This document shows, piece after piece, positions 1-9,499 of a stretch of DNA of 64,000 nt. This DNA is from JACCXG01 sp963785755. GTDB taxonomy: Bacteria > Acidobacteriota > Vicinamibacteria > Vicinamibacterales > 2-12-FULL-66-21. The first letter of the stretch is position 1; each line of letters opens with the position of its first letter. A program made the position numbers and the translations under genes. The stretch lies in NCBI GenBank assembly GCA_963785755.1, contig CAWAXG010000073.1, forward strand, positions 62,001-126,000, in the 5' to 3' direction. The notes beneath the pieces are model-generated. The model saw nothing but the letters and a program-made list of their open reading frames with translations, ran no database searches and was not told the DNA's origin.

Positions 1-28
1 ACGTGTGTCGTTGGAGGGCTGTTTGCGC

Positions 29-793
29 ATGCCTTTCTTCGCGCTTGCGCTTTTTGCGCAGAGCGCGCAGCCGGAAGCTGGGTCCGGTGAGCTGGCCAGA
101 AACTCAGACATCGTCAGGCTCGTTGCCGACGCAACTCTCGTCGGCAAAGTAGTCCTGCTCATCCTGCTGATTTTTTCCGCGGTTTCCTGGGCCGTCATCT
201 TCTACAAAATCTGGGTGTACCGCCGGGCCGAACAGCAGTCGTCCACCTTCCTGAGCGTGTTTCGCAAAAGCTCGAAGTTCTCTGAGGTGCAGGCCGTCTG
301 TCCCTCGCTCAGCGCGAGCCCGCTGGTCGGGATCTTTCAATCGGGCTATGCGGAGCTCAATACGCAGCTGCGGACCGACAAGGCGGCTGAGCCCGGCAAG
401 CCGGGCGGCTCGGCCGGACGTCCAACCCTCAAGAGCCTCGATGCCGTGGATCGCGCCCTGTTGCGAGCGACGACCGTCGAGCTGAACAAACTCGAGCACC
501 GCGTACCATTTCTGGCGACGACCGCGAGCATCACGCCCTTCATCGGCCTGTTCGGCACGGTGTGGGGCATCGTCATTGCGTTCCAGGGGATAGCGACCGC
601 CGGCAACACGAGCCTCGGCGTTGTGGCGCAGCCCATCGCCGAGGCGTTGATTGCAACTGCGGCGGGCCTGTTCGCAGCAATCCCGGCGGTCTATTTCTAC
701 AATCACTTCACCAACAAGGTGAAGAAGTTCGCCTCGGAGATGGACGATTTTTCGCTGGAGTTCTTGAATATCTCGGAGCGGAATTTTACGTAA
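29..793 (+). CDS. tolQ: Tol-Pal proton channel subunit TolQ (MotA/TolQ/ExbB family)
   Basis: Inner-membrane subunit that, with TolR, uses the proton gradient to energise TolA during outer-membrane invagination. The protein of about 254 residues has a first membrane helix near residues 41-60. A second hydrophobic stretch containing GLFGTVWG and a third containing AEALIATAAG form the conserved MotA/TolQ/ExbB core. ATG at 29 is preferred because GGAGGG lies about 10 nt upstream. A GTG at 5 would add 8 residues and cannot be excluded so close to the window edge. It is the first visible gene of a tolQ-tolR-tolA-tolB-pal-cpoB operon, which settles TolQ over ExbB or MotA. Confidence 0.93.
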   Translation: MPFFALALFAQSAQPEAGSGELARNSDIVRLVADATLVGKVVLLILLIFSAVSWAVIFYKIWVYRRAEQQSSTFLSVFRKSSKFSEVQAVCPSLSASPLVGIFQSGYAELNTQLRTDKAAEPGKPGGSAGRPTLKSLDAVDRALLRATTVELNKLEHRVPFLATTASITPFIGLFGTVWGIVIAFQGIATAGNTSLGVVAQPIAEALIATAAGLFAAIPAVYFYNHFTNKVKKFASEMDDFSLEFLNISERNFT

Positions 794-841
794 CGACGAC
801 AGTTCGCGTGGCTGGGCCACGCGCATCGAGAGAAAACAGGG

Positions 842-1303
842 ATGCCGAAAGTTCATCCGACCGGTGGAGGCGGAGGCGGCCGTCGCGGCCGCGGCGCTCG
901 CGTGGGCACGTCGCTCTCCGAGATCAACGTCGTGCCGCTCGTCGACGTCATGCTCGTGCTCCTCGTGATCTTCATGGTCACCGCGCCGATGATGCAGCAG
1001 GGATTGAACGTGAACCTGCCGCAGGCACGGCGCGGCGATCCGCTGAAGGCACAACCGATCTACGTCACGATCCCGAAGGATTTCTCGGAACGCCGGTTCG
1101 TCCAGATCGGCGATGAACAGGTTCGCTTCGAGGTGCTGCACGAGCGCGTGCGGCAAGCGATCCTGCCTCGTGACGACAAGTCGCTGTTCATTCGCATGGA
1201 CGCCGCGGTCACGGCGCAGGACTTCTATTCGGTCTTCGATGAACTGAAGCGTGCCGGAGTCGAGAAAATCGCTCTCGCGGCGCAGCCGAAGCAGGGACGA
1301 TAA
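842..1303 (+). CDS. tolR: Tol-Pal proton channel subunit TolR (ExbD/TolR family)
   Basis: Single-span partner of TolQ. A glycine/arginine-rich cytoplasmic leader (residues 1-25) is followed by a membrane helix near residues 30-50. The helix holds the conserved proton-carrying Asp (about residue 35, in VPLVDVMLVLL). A periplasmic ExbD domain reaches the C-terminus. The length of 153 residues is normal. It follows tolQ after a 48-nt spacer and is separated from the TolA-like gene by 2 nt, so the three are almost certainly cotranscribed. Confidence 0.93.
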   Translation: MPKVHPTGGGGGGRRGRGARVGTSLSEINVVPLVDVMLVLLVIFMVTAPMMQQGLNVNLPQARRGDPLKAQPIYVTIPKDFSERRFVQIGDEQVRFEVLHERVRQAILPRDDKSLFIRMDAAVTAQDFYSVFDELKRAGVEKIALAAQPKQGR

Positions 1304-1305
1304 AC

Positions 1306-2082
1306 GTGCAGGAAGCGGTCAGCGCGGTTCTCCACGATCGGGCCAGGGATGCCGACGGCATCAACCGCATGCTGATGCTGTCGTTTGGCGCGCATGCCGT
1401 GCTGCTCGCGGCGATCTGGCTGATGCCTGGCGTGTGGCCGGCCGCGCGCACTGATGATCGGGCTGTGATGACTATTTCGGTCGGGGGTGTGGAAGGACCT
1501 GATACCGGCGGGTTGACCTCAATCGCCGATCGAGCGATACAGGCAATCGCAAAGCCCGATACCCGGGTCACGGACACGCCGCCGGCGGCCAAGACGCCAG
1601 AGATGGTCGAGTCGACCGCGAAGCCGCTGCCCAAACCACCAGCGAAAGTCGAGAAGCCCGCCGCCGCGTCGCGGACGAAACCTCCGACGATGGGTGAACA
1701 GATCAAAACGGGATCCTCGCAGGTGAAGACCGGCGGCGCGGCGACTCCGTTCGGCGGACTTGCACAGGGAGGCGGCGGCGGAGGGGACGTCAGGCTCGAC
1801 GTCCAGAACTTCTGCTGTCCGCAATACATCGTGCTGATGCGGCAGCGCATTCAGCAGCGATGGAATCCGAACATGGGGGCGGCCGGCCAGCCCGAAGTGA
1901 AGTTTACGATTCGACGAGACGGCATGATCACGCAGGTCGAACTGTCCAGGTCGAGCGGTCAGGCCCTGCTCGACCTGGAGGCGCGACGCGCGGTCGCGAC
2001 GACGATTCAACTGCCGCCGCTTCCGCGTGAGTTCACGGGCGATCACTTGACGGTTTACTTGGTATTCGACTTCAAGCGCTAA
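1306..2082 (+). CDS. TolA/TonB-like energy transducer
   Basis: Periplasm-spanning protein expected to couple TolQR to TolB-Pal. The 258-residue protein has an N-terminal membrane helix near residues 20-42. A long Pro/Lys/Ala-rich linker covers about residues 80-150, and a C-terminal TonB/TolA fold with the usual VxF.I..DG pattern covers about 165-258. The start is GTG, 2 nt after the tolR stop, and the tolB ATG follows the stop directly. Position in the operon says TolA; the C-terminal domain is of the generic TonB_C type, so the symbol is left blank. Confidence 0.85.
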   Translation: MQEAVSAVLHDRARDADGINRMLMLSFGAHAVLLAAIWLMPGVWPAARTDDRAVMTISVGGVEGPDTGGLTSIADRAIQAIAKPDTRVTDTPPAAKTPEMVESTAKPLPKPPAKVEKPAAASRTKPPTMGEQIKTGSSQVKTGGAATPFGGLAQGGGGGGDVRLDVQNFCCPQYIVLMRQRIQQRWNPNMGAAGQPEVKFTIRRDGMITQVELSRSSGQALLDLEARRAVATTIQLPPLPREFTGDHLTVYLVFDFKR

Positions 2083-3486
2083 ATGAAGACACTACCCTTG
2101 CTTGCCGCAGTCCTCGGGGCCTCAGTGGCCTTGACCCTTTCCGCGCAACAGACGCCACCGGCGGGTGGTCAGCAGCCGGCGGCGCCCGCACAGCAACCCA
2201 CGGAAGTCAGAACCATCATCAGCAGCGGAGATCGTGATCTGCCGCCGAAGCTCGCCGTCCCGCCTTTCATCGCTCTGACGAACGACAGCGAGACGCAGGC
2301 GGCGGCGAAGACGATCGGCGAAGTGCTCTTCGACGACATCGCGTTCGAAAAAGAGTTCTACATGATCCCGCGTGACACCTATCGCAGCGTTCCGCAGCCG
2401 ACGTCTCTCGACAACGTCCGGCTCGACCTGTGGAAGGAGCTTGGCGCGGACGGTGTGCTCGTCGGCAGCATTGCCAAGTCCGGCAGCGGCGTGACCGTGC
2501 AGTTCCGTCTGATCAACGTCGCGAGCGGCGCGGCCGCGATGGCCAAGGAGTACAGCGGCGCGGCCCGGACGATTCAGGTGAGCGAGAGCCGGCTCTACGC
2601 CCACACCATCGCCGACGAGCTTCACAAAGAGCAGCGCGGCTTGAACGGGATTGCGCGCACAAAAATCGCCTTCTCGTCGGATCGCGATGGCGAGCGCATT
2701 CGCGGGCCGGTCGCCGATCGGGGGATCTCGAATCTCTATATCGCCGACTACGACGGCGCCCGGCAGCAGCGCGTGACGATCTCGCGCGCCCTCGACATCT
2801 CGCCGGTCTGGAACCCCGACGGCAAGACCATCGCCTTCTCGTCCTGGCGCTCGGGATATCAGGACATCTACTACCTGTTTCCTTACGGCGGCTCACCGAT
2901 TCAGAATCCGACGAAGGGAACTCCGGACAAGCAGAACTATCTGCCCGCCTGGTCACCCGATGGAGCGAAGGTGGCGTTCACCTCGAGCCGGGATGGCAAT
3001 GCGGAGATCTACGTGATGAACCGCGACGGCAGCAATGTGCAGCGGCTGACGAACCACCCGTCGATCGACGTCACGCCGACGTGGTCTCCCGCCGGGACGC
3101 AGATCGCGTTCACTTCCGAGCGAAGCGGCAATCCGCAGATCTACATCATGAACGCCGATGGCACCGGCGTGCAGCGCATCACGAACGAGTCACAGGCGGA
3201 CCGGCCGACGTGGTCCCCTGCTCCGCTGAACGAAATCGCGTTCTCGTCGCGGTCCGGCGCCGGGAACATCATCAAGGTGTTCGATTTCCAGACGCGGAAC
3301 ACCCGGGCGCTGAGCGATTCGATCGGCAACAACGAGAGTCCCGCGTTTGCACCGAACGGCCGTCATGTCGCGTTCGTCTCGTCGCGGGCCGGGAAGGAAC
3401 AGATCTTCCTGATTCACCGGGACGGGTCGGGCCTGACGCAGGTTACGCGCGCGGGCAACAATCGATTTCCGCACTGGTCCAAATGA
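2083..3486 (+). CDS. tolB: Tol-Pal translocation protein TolB
   Basis: Periplasmic beta-propeller that binds Pal and TolA. A Sec-type signal peptide (residues 1-21, ending AQQ) precedes the N-terminal TolB domain (about 40-185). Six TolB-type propeller blades follow, with repeated WSPDG/NxxIY motifs such as PAWSPDG and AEIYVMNRDG. The length of 467 residues is slightly above the usual 430. The start codon directly abuts the preceding stop, indicating translational coupling. Confidence 0.95.
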   Translation: MKTLPLLAAVLGASVALTLSAQQTPPAGGQQPAAPAQQPTEVRTIISSGDRDLPPKLAVPPFIALTNDSETQAAAKTIGEVLFDDIAFEKEFYMIPRDTYRSVPQPTSLDNVRLDLWKELGADGVLVGSIAKSGSGVTVQFRLINVASGAAAMAKEYSGAARTIQVSESRLYAHTIADELHKEQRGLNGIARTKIAFSSDRDGERIRGPVADRGISNLYIADYDGARQQRVTISRALDISPVWNPDGKTIAFSSWRSGYQDIYYLFPYGGSPIQNPTKGTPDKQNYLPAWSPDGAKVAFTSSRDGNAEIYVMNRDGSNVQRLTNHPSIDVTPTWSPAGTQIAFTSERSGNPQIYIMNADGTGVQRITNESQADRPTWSPAPLNEIAFSSRSGAGNIIKVFDFQTRNTRALSDSIGNNESPAFAPNGRHVAFVSSRAGKEQIFLIHRDGSGLTQVTRAGNNRFPHWSK

Positions 3487-3512
3487 CCGGTTCATGGGAG
3501 TACTGAGCTGAG

Positions 3513-4091
3513 ATGATGATGACGACGCAGAGACATCTGGCCTGTGTGACGCTGTTGGTACTGCTGATCGGCAACGCGTGCGCGAAGAAGCCGCCGCCTG
3601 TCGCACGACCGACACCTCCGCCGCCCCCGGCAAGCGATACGACCAAGGGGCCGCCGGCGCCGCCAACGCCGGTCTCCGAGCCGAGGCCGGTGCCGCCGGA
3701 ACCTGTCGCGGCAGACGACATCTCCGGCCGCGACATCGAGAGCATCAACAAGAACTCGCCGTTCCAACCGGTCTTCTTCGCGCTGGACAGCTCGGATATC
3801 GACTCGGCCGGTCAGCAGACGCTGAATACGAATGCCGAGATCCTGAAGAAGTACGGCACCTGGGTAATCACCATCGAAGGGCATGCGGACGAGCGCGGAA
3901 CCGCCGAGTACAACCTCGCGCTCGGTGAACGAAGAGCCATGTCGGCGCGGACCTATCTGGTCTCGCTCGGCATTTCCGGGGATCGCCTGCGGACCGTCAG
4001 CTACGGCAAGGAATTTCCGTTCGATCCCGCTCACAGCGAGGCGGCATGGGAGAAGAACCGCCGGGCGCAGTTCGTGCTTACCAGCAAATAG
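3513..4091 (+). CDS. pal: Peptidoglycan-associated lipoprotein Pal
   Basis: Outer-membrane lipoprotein that anchors peptidoglycan through an OmpA-like domain. The signal peptide ends in a lipobox (LIGNAC) with the acylated Cys near residue 24. A Pro-rich tether covers about residues 28-65. The OmpA C-domain (about 85-190) has the TIEGHADERGTAEYN peptidoglycan-binding motif with its Asp and Arg. Three consecutive ATG codons open the ORF, so the exact start is uncertain by two residues. The operon position after tolB supports the call. Confidence 0.95.
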   Translation: MMMTTQRHLACVTLLVLLIGNACAKKPPPVARPTPPPPPASDTTKGPPAPPTPVSEPRPVPPEPVAADDISGRDIESINKNSPFQPVFFALDSSDIDSAGQQTLNTNAEILKKYGTWVITIEGHADERGTAEYNLALGERRAMSARTYLVSLGISGDRLRTVSYGKEFPFDPAHSEAAWEKNRRAQFVLTSK

Positions 4092-4155
4092 TGCGTCAGG
4101 GGGATTCGCTCGCGAGGATACCGCGCTACAGTTAGGGGGATCAGGAGATGGTGCT

Positions 4156-5023
4156 ATGAAACGGATGGGCGTGACGATGGCCGTCGCCGCGGCGCTGCTG
4201 CTGAGCTCTTCGGCTGCCCTGTCTGCCGAAAACAAGGAGCAGCAGCAGCTGATGGCGGAGCTGCGCATGCTGCAGCAGCACCAGCAGCAGCTGCAGCAGA
4301 TGGTCGCTGCGCTCGCCGATTCGCTCAAGGCCGTCACCGGTAAAATGGATGAGCAGGCGGCGACCAGCCGGAAGGCGCTCGCCGACCAGCGGCTGCTCAT
4401 CGAAGGCATGACCGACACGGTTCGCGTCCTCCGTGAGAAGGCGGACGATACGAACGTGCGGTTGTCATCGATCACGCAGGAGCTCGAGTCCATCCGTCAG
4501 ACCATCGCGTCCCAGCCGCAGTCAGCTCCGGTTCCAGTGGCGGGCGATCCGTCGGCCGTTGACGCCGGTGGCGCCGCGTCTCCGGTCTCATCCTCGGCCG
4601 GCGTGCCGCCGACGTCCAACGTGCCGCCGCCGAACGTGTCGCCACAGCGCACCTACGATTCCGCGTTCTCGGATTACACCGGCGGGCAGTACGATCTCGC
4701 CATCGTTGGATTCGAGACGTTCCTCAAGTACTTCCCCAGGCATACGCTTGCCGACGACGCGCAATTGAATATCGGGAATGCGCTGTACAACGCCGGGAAG
4801 TACCGGGATGCGGTTGCCGCGCTATCTGCGGGTGGTGTCCGACTATGCGAAGACGGACAGCGTTCCCGCGGCCTATTACAAGATGGGGCAGAGCTATGCC
4901 CAGCTCAAGGAACCCGAGTTGGCGCGCAAGGCGTATCAGACGCTTCTGGACGGGTACCCGACCGCGCCGGAGCGGACGCTGGCGAGCCAGGCTCTCCAGC
5001 GTCTCGGCAAAAGCGAGTTTTAA
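4156..5023 (+). CDS. cpoB: Cell division coordinator CpoB (YbgF), apparent frameshift
   Basis: Periplasmic TPR protein that links Tol-Pal to peptidoglycan synthesis. It has a signal peptide, an N-terminal Gln-rich coiled coil (about residues 25-75) and C-terminal TPRs. The ATG at 4156 has AGGAG about 9 nt upstream. The first TPR reads in one frame up to about 4819. The rest (YLRVVSDYAK to the C-terminal KSEF) reads in the next frame. Removing one base in the GCCGCGC run near 4822 restores a continuous protein of about 288 residues. This looks like a single-base consensus insertion rather than a real break. Confidence 0.88.
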
Positions 5024-5041
5024 CGGCGACCGCGTGCGCGG

Positions 5042-5479
5042 CTAGAACGGGATATCGTCGTCAGTGAGTTCGGAGCCCGGTTCGAGCATCGGCTCCTCGT
5101 GAGGCCCGCTCGGGCGCGCCTGCTGTCGGCCGCCGCCTCCACCCATGCCGGCACCGCCGAGCAGGACGATCCGGTCCCCTCGGATTTCAGTCGTATATCG
5201 CTTGTTTCCGTCCTTGTCGTCCCACTGGCGCGTCTGCAGCCGTCCTTCGACGTAGATCTGTTTGCCTTTCGTCAGATACTCGTTGAGCGACTCTGCGGTC
5301 TTGCCCCACAGCACGACGCGGTGCCATTCGGTCTTCTCCTGGCGCTGGCCCGACTTGTCGTTCCACACCTCGGTCGTCGCGAGGTTCAACGTGGCGACCG
5401 GTGACCCGCCGGGCGTGTACCGCAGCTCGGCGTCGCGTCCGAGATTTCCGACCAGGATGACCTTGTTCACGCTACCCAT
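5042..5479 (-). CDS. ssb: Single-stranded DNA-binding protein Ssb
   Basis: Binds ssDNA in replication and repair. The N-terminal OB fold (residues 4-107) starts NKVILVGNLGRD and contains EWHRVVLWGK and YVEGRLQTRQW. A short Gly-rich linker leads to the acidic C-terminal tip DDDIPF, which recruits partner proteins. The 145-residue length is normal. GGAAGGGAA lies upstream of the start. It is convergent with cpoB, with only 18 bp between the stops. Confidence 0.96.
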   Translation of the reverse strand: MGSVNKVILVGNLGRDAELRYTPGGSPVATLNLATTEVWNDKSGQRQEKTEWHRVVLWGKTAESLNEYLTKGKQIYVEGRLQTRQWDDKDGNKRYTTEIRGDRIVLLGGAGMGGGGGRQQARPSGPHEEPMLEPGSELTDDDIPF

Positions 5480-5708
5480 CGAACAGTTTCCCTTCCAGTG
5501 AGTGGGCCGCCGCAGCAGCAGCCTGAGATGTCAACGTCAAGAGCGGAAAGCTGGCGACGAGAGCCACGCGTGCCGCGCCGATCTGCGCGGATCGACCTTC
5601 AACAGCCTGGCCATTCTGAATCGCGCGGATTCCCTCGTCAATTCGATTCTCAGCACCCGCGGCCGGCAGAATCCGCGATCTCAGCGCCGCCGAGCGATCG
5701 CGGATTCT
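5480..5708. other. Intergenic region between the cupin gene and ssb
   Basis: 229 bp with no convincing gene. On the minus strand it carries the ssb leader and, at its cupin-proximal edge, a perfect 12-bp hairpin (separate entry). Short ORFs across it lack a ribosome-binding site and recognisable content. Confidence 0.5.
5669..5707 (-). terminator. Hairpin directly after the cupin stop codon
   Basis: The arms GAATCCGCGATC (5669-5680) and GATCGCGGATTC (5696-5707) pair perfectly over 12 bp with a 15-nt loop. It begins 2 nt after the stop of the cupin gene at the end of the long minus-strand cluster. There is no U-tract, so it may act as a Rho-assisted terminator or 3' stabiliser rather than a canonical intrinsic terminator. 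Confidence 0.5.
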
Positions 5709-6050
5709 TCAACTGCTCCTGCCATACCGGTCTTCCAGACGGACCACGTCGTGGAGCTCGGGAGTGGAGACTTCGAAGATGTCGCAGTCGTCTATTGCGG
5801 TCATGCGATGGACGGTTTTCGGGGTGATGTGAACGGCTTCGCCCGGCTTCATCTCGCGCTTGACGAGATCCTCCCCTTCCTTGATTTCGAACAGCATGCG
5901 TCCGGACCACAGGAAGATCGTCTCGTCCTTCTGATTGTGGTACTGCAGGCTGAGCGCGTGTCCGGCGTTCACGTGAATCAGTTTGCCGACGTAACGATCG
6001 GTCTTGGCCCAGTGCAGCTCGTAGCCCCAGGGTTTGTCTACTCGAGTCAT
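5709..6050 (-). CDS. Cupin protein, type II phosphomannose isomerase C-domain-like
   Basis: A 113-residue single-domain cupin. It begins MTRVDKPWGYE, typical of the C-terminal isomerase half of type II mannose-6-phosphate isomerase/GMP proteins. It contains a cupin metal-site pattern (LSLQYHNQKDE) and the second motif HITPKTVHRM. It may isomerise sugar phosphates or bind a nucleotide-sugar precursor, but the stand-alone domain does not fix a substrate. It lies 23 nt downstream of ptsI in the same direction, so it is probably cotranscribed with the PTS cluster. Confidence 0.8.
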   Translation of the reverse strand: MTRVDKPWGYELHWAKTDRYVGKLIHVNAGHALSLQYHNQKDETIFLWSGRMLFEIKEGEDLVKREMKPGEAVHITPKTVHRMTAIDDCDIFEVSTPELHDVVRLEDRYGRSS

Positions 6051-6073
6051 ATCAGCTCAATCCTACTGCGCCC

Positions 6074-7810
6074 TTACCGTCTTTCCTGCGGCGCGAGAAA
6101 ATCCGTGAGTGTCTTCTCCACGTCAGCCGGTGTCTTCGCGCGAAGCGAGCGGTTGGCGATGGCGCGGGCATCGGAGGCGCGCAGGCCGCGGAGCACCTGC
6201 TTGGCGACCGGGATTGCCGTCGCCGCCATGCTGAACTCGGTCAGGCCGAGCCCCACCAGCAGCGTCAGCAGAAGGGGGTCGGCCGCCATTTCTCCGCACA
6301 CCGCGACCGGGATGCGGCGCCGCTTCCCTGCCCGCGCGACGAGGCGGATCGTGCGGACGATGGCGGGATGCAGCGGTTCGTACAGCCGTGACACGCGATC
6401 GTCCGTGCGATCGACCGCCAGACAGGTACCTGGATGAGATCGTTGGTGCCGATGCTGAAGAAATCCGCTTCTTCGGCGAGCAGGTCGGCGGTCAGCGCCG
6501 CAGACGGCACTTCGATCATGACGCCGATCGGCACGTCGGGGACGCTGAGCCCTCGCGCGCGCACAGACTCTGCAGCCCGCGTGACGGCGGCGCGGGCCGC
6601 TCGCAGCTCGTCCAGTCCGGACACGAACGGGAACATGATGCGCAGCGGCCCGTGCGCGGCGGCACGCAACAGCGCCCGGAGCTGCGCCTGGAAGATCTCG
6701 TCGAGCGCGAGGCTCAATCTGATGCCGCGCAAGCCGAGCGGGGATCGGGTGCCTTCAATTCCCGCGTGCTCGATCCGCAGCTGCGGTTCGCTGATGTCGA
6801 ACGTGCGCACGGTCACGCGGCCGCCGCCGGCGCTCTCGAGGAGCTGACGGTACGACGAGTATTGAGACATCCTCGGTCAATGCGCCCTGCCCGCCGCCGG
6901 CGAGCAGGAACTCGGAACGAAAGAGGCCGATCCCCTCGGCGCCGCGTTCGCGGGCCCTCGCCGCGTCGGCCGGCGCTTCGACGTTCGCTTCGAGCCGGAT
7001 CAGGACCCCGTCCTCGGTCACCGCCGCGAGACGGCGGTACTCGTCGAGAGACTGCTCGTACGCTTCGCGACGACGCTGTGTTGTCGCGATCTGCGCCAGC
7101 GTCTGTTCGTCCGGGTCGATGACGACTTCACCGGTGGCGCCGTCGACGGCGAGGTTCGCGCCAGGCGCGATGACGGTGCTGGCGTTGTGCAGGCCGGCGA
7201 CAGCGGGCACACGGATCGAGCGGGCAAGAATGGCGGTGTGGTACGTCCAGCTGCCGGCGTCGGTGACGAGCGCGGCGAGCCGAGACCAGTCCAGCTGCGC
7301 GATCACCGATGGCGTGATCTCGTCGGCAACCAGCACGAGGGGGCCCTCGAGACCGTTGAACAGGTCGGCGGGATCGCCCGCGGCGCGCAGGTTCATGCAT
7401 ATGCGTCCGACGACGTCGGCGACGTCGCCCTTGCGCTCGCGCAGATAAGCGTCGTGCACCTGTTCGAAGAACGCGGAAATCTGTTCGAGCGCGCGCTGCA
7501 GCGCGGACTCGGCATTGAGCCGCTCCTGCCGGATGATCGATGCGGTCCTCTCGATCAGCATCGCATCGTCCAGCATGAGCAGCTGCGCATCGAAGAGGTA
7601 GGCGTGATCGGCGCCAGCCGAATCCACCATCCGCGACTTGATGTGCTGGAGCTGTTCGCGCGATCGGGCGCGCGCCTCATCGAGCCGCTGGAGCTCGCGG
7701 CCGACGAGCGCCTCGGGCACGCGGAAGCGCAGCTCGCGCGTGGCGCGCTTGAGCACGAGCGCGCGCCCGACGCCGATTCCGGGGGAAACGCCCAATCCCT
7801 TCAGACGCAC
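6074..7810 (-). CDS. ptsI: PTS enzyme I, two apparent frameshifts
   Basis: Autophosphorylates with PEP and passes phosphate to HPr. Across frames the protein has an N-terminal HPr-binding region. The phosphohistidine motif is WTYHTAILARS. The PEP-binding barrel contains GIGLFRSEFLLAG, GVMIEVPSAALTADLL, FFSIGTNDLIQ and VAVCGEMAADP. Total length corresponds to about 579 codons, as expected for EI. The frame changes near 6866-6875 and returns to the original near 6422-6429, so the two breaks compensate. All catalytic segments survive, so consensus indels are the likeliest cause. The start overlaps the HPr gene by 10 nt. Confidence 0.88.
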
Positions 7811-8076
7811 GGGGCCTCGTCGAATCCGCGCTCGACGAGCGCACGCAGCGCCGCAATCGCGTCGTGCTCGTCCGCGCCGTCAGCGGTGATGGTGAGGCTG
7901 GTCCCCTGGCCGGCGGCCAGCAGCAGCAGCCCCATGATGCTCTTCCCGTCCATTTCCCGGTTGCCCTTCTGCACGCGCACGCGTGACTGGAACGCGGTCG
8001 CCGCATGCACGAACCGCGCGGCGGCTCGGGCATGCAGGCCGAGGGGGTTGCTGATGGCGACGACGCAAGCGGTCAC
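7801..8076 (-). CDS. ptsH: Phosphocarrier protein HPr
   Basis: 91-residue phosphocarrier. The active-site His lies in NPLGLHARAAARF (about residue 15). The regulatory Ser region MDGKSIMGLL is intact, which matches the HPr kinase encoded just upstream in the same cluster. The gene overlaps EIIA by 4 nt and ptsI by 10 nt, indicating tight translational coupling. Confidence 0.95.
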   Translation of the reverse strand: MTACVVAISNPLGLHARAAARFVHAATAFQSRVRVQKGNREMDGKSIMGLLLLAAGQGTSLTITADGADEHDAIAALRALVERGFDEAPCV

Positions 8077-8495
8077 GCTTTCTGCCCTTTGAGGAGCTCG
8101 GAGGCGACCCAGATCGCGTTGCGCCCGGTTTCCCGCATCTCGCGCGCGACCGTCTCGAGATCCAGCTCTTCATGCCCGGGCCGCGCGAGCTTGATCAACA
8201 TCGGCAGGTTGACACCCGTAATCACCTCGACCTGAGGTGAGACGAACGTGACCGCAAGGTTGGCCGGCGTCCCGCCGAACATGTCCGAGAGCACGAGCAC
8301 CCCGGCATCTTCGCCAGCCGAGGTTCGCACGCGGTCGATCGCGCGGCCGATTTCCTCGCGCTGGTGATCCACGTCGTCGTGCCAGCCGAGTGACACTGCG
8401 ACGAAATGCGGCAGATCTCCGACGATCATTTCCGCCGAGTTGACGAGCTCGGTCGCGAGCTGCCCGTGTGTGACGACGACGACGCCCAGCTTCAT
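8073..8495 (-). CDS. PTS EIIA component, mannose/fructose family
   Basis: 140-residue EIIA-Man domain. It starts MKLGVVVVTHGQLA, with the phosphorylatable His at about residue 10. The SDMFGGTPANLA motif is typical of the family. No EIIB, EIIC or EIID gene accompanies it, so a regulatory role as phosphate acceptor in the rpoN/hprK cluster is more likely than sugar uptake. It overlaps rapZ and ptsH by 4 nt each. Confidence 0.92.
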   Translation of the reverse strand: MKLGVVVVTHGQLATELVNSAEMIVGDLPHFVAVSLGWHDDVDHQREEIGRAIDRVRTSAGEDAGVLVLSDMFGGTPANLAVTFVSPQVEVITGVNLPMLIKLARPGHEELDLETVAREMRETGRNAIWVASELLKGQKA

Positions 8496-9499
8496 TCGCG
8501 GATTCCTCTCCCCGTGCGCCGCTTCCGGGGACGGCGCGGCCTCGAGCCAACCTCCCGTGCGGGGACGGTTACCTCCCGGCCGTCGTCATGGGCGATGTCG
8601 CGGTGCTTGACGCGCACCCGCACCCCCGGAATCCCGGCGAGCCCCTTCTTGAGCGACTCGGCGATGGCGACGGACCGGTGCCGGCCGCCGGTGCATCCGA
8701 TGCCAACCGTCAGATAGGACTTCCCTTCGCCCACGTATTGCGGCACGAGAAACTTCAGCAGGTTCAGTGTGTGAACGAGAAACTCGTGCGTCGCCTTCGA
8801 TCGATTGAGATACGCATGGACTTCAGGATCGCGACCCGTATGCTTCCGGAGCTCGGGAACGAAATGTGGATTCGGCAGGAACCGCACGTCGAACAGCAGA
8901 TCGGAATCCACTGGGATCCCATGCTTGAAGCCGAAGCTCAAGATCGTGACGACCAGCTGCGTGCCCGGGGCGCGACCGCTCGCGACGCCGGTGAAGACGT
9001 GCCGCAGCTCATGGACGGTCATCTCCGTGGTGTCGACGATGTGATCGGCCATGCGGCGGATGGCCGCCATGGCACGCCGCTCTTCGCGGATTCCTTCCAA
9101 TGCGGACCGGTCAGGCGCCAGAGGATGCGGGCGACGCGTCTCGCTGAAGCGGCGGACCAGCGTCGGCTCGGCCGCATCGAGGAAGATCAGCACCGGGTCG
9201 AGGCCGCGGATGGCCTTCAGCTTGCGAAAGATGCCGGGAAATTCCTCGAGCATGCGGCCTTCGCGCACGTCGACCACGACGGCCGCTCGAGCGATCTCGC
9301 TGCCGGCGCGAAGGGTGAGCTCGGCCAGGGTGGGGAGCAGCATCACGGGCAGGTTGTCGACGCAGAAGTAGCCGAGATCCTCGAGTGCCCGCATCGCCTG
9401 CGACTTGCCGGATCCGGAAACACCGGTCAGCACGACGAACCGTGAGGTCACGGCGGTCCGGGCGGCGCGTCGTGCCGCATGCCGCTTTTCACGCGTCAC
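8492..9499 (-). CDS. rapZ: RapZ-family nucleotide-binding protein / RNase adapter
   Basis: P-loop protein of the RapZ/YvcJ family, which in other bacteria controls amino-sugar synthesis or sRNA turnover. It has a Walker A motif (GVSGSGKSQ, about residues 27-35). The conserved core includes SFGFKHGIP, DVRFLPNPHF and the C-terminal VGIGCTGGRHRSVA. At 335 residues it is about 45 longer than usual. The extra part is an Arg/Lys-rich tail (about 290-335) that could bind RNA. It sits between hprK and EIIA with 4-nt overlaps. Confidence 0.92.
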   Translation of the reverse strand: MTREKRHAARRAARTAVTSRFVVLTGVSGSGKSQAMRALEDLGYFCVDNLPVMLLPTLAELTLRAGSEIARAAVVVDVREGRMLEEFPGIFRKLKAIRGLDPVLIFLDAAEPTLVRRFSETRRPHPLAPDRSALEGIREERRAMAAIRRMADHIVDTTEMTVHELRHVFTGVASGRAPGTQLVVTILSFGFKHGIPVDSDLLFDVRFLPNPHFVPELRKHTGRDPEVHAYLNRSKATHEFLVHTLNLLKFLVPQYVGEGKSYLTVGIGCTGGRHRSVAIAESLKKGLAGIPGVRVRVKHRDIAHDDGREVTVPAREVGSRPRRPRKRRTGRGIRE

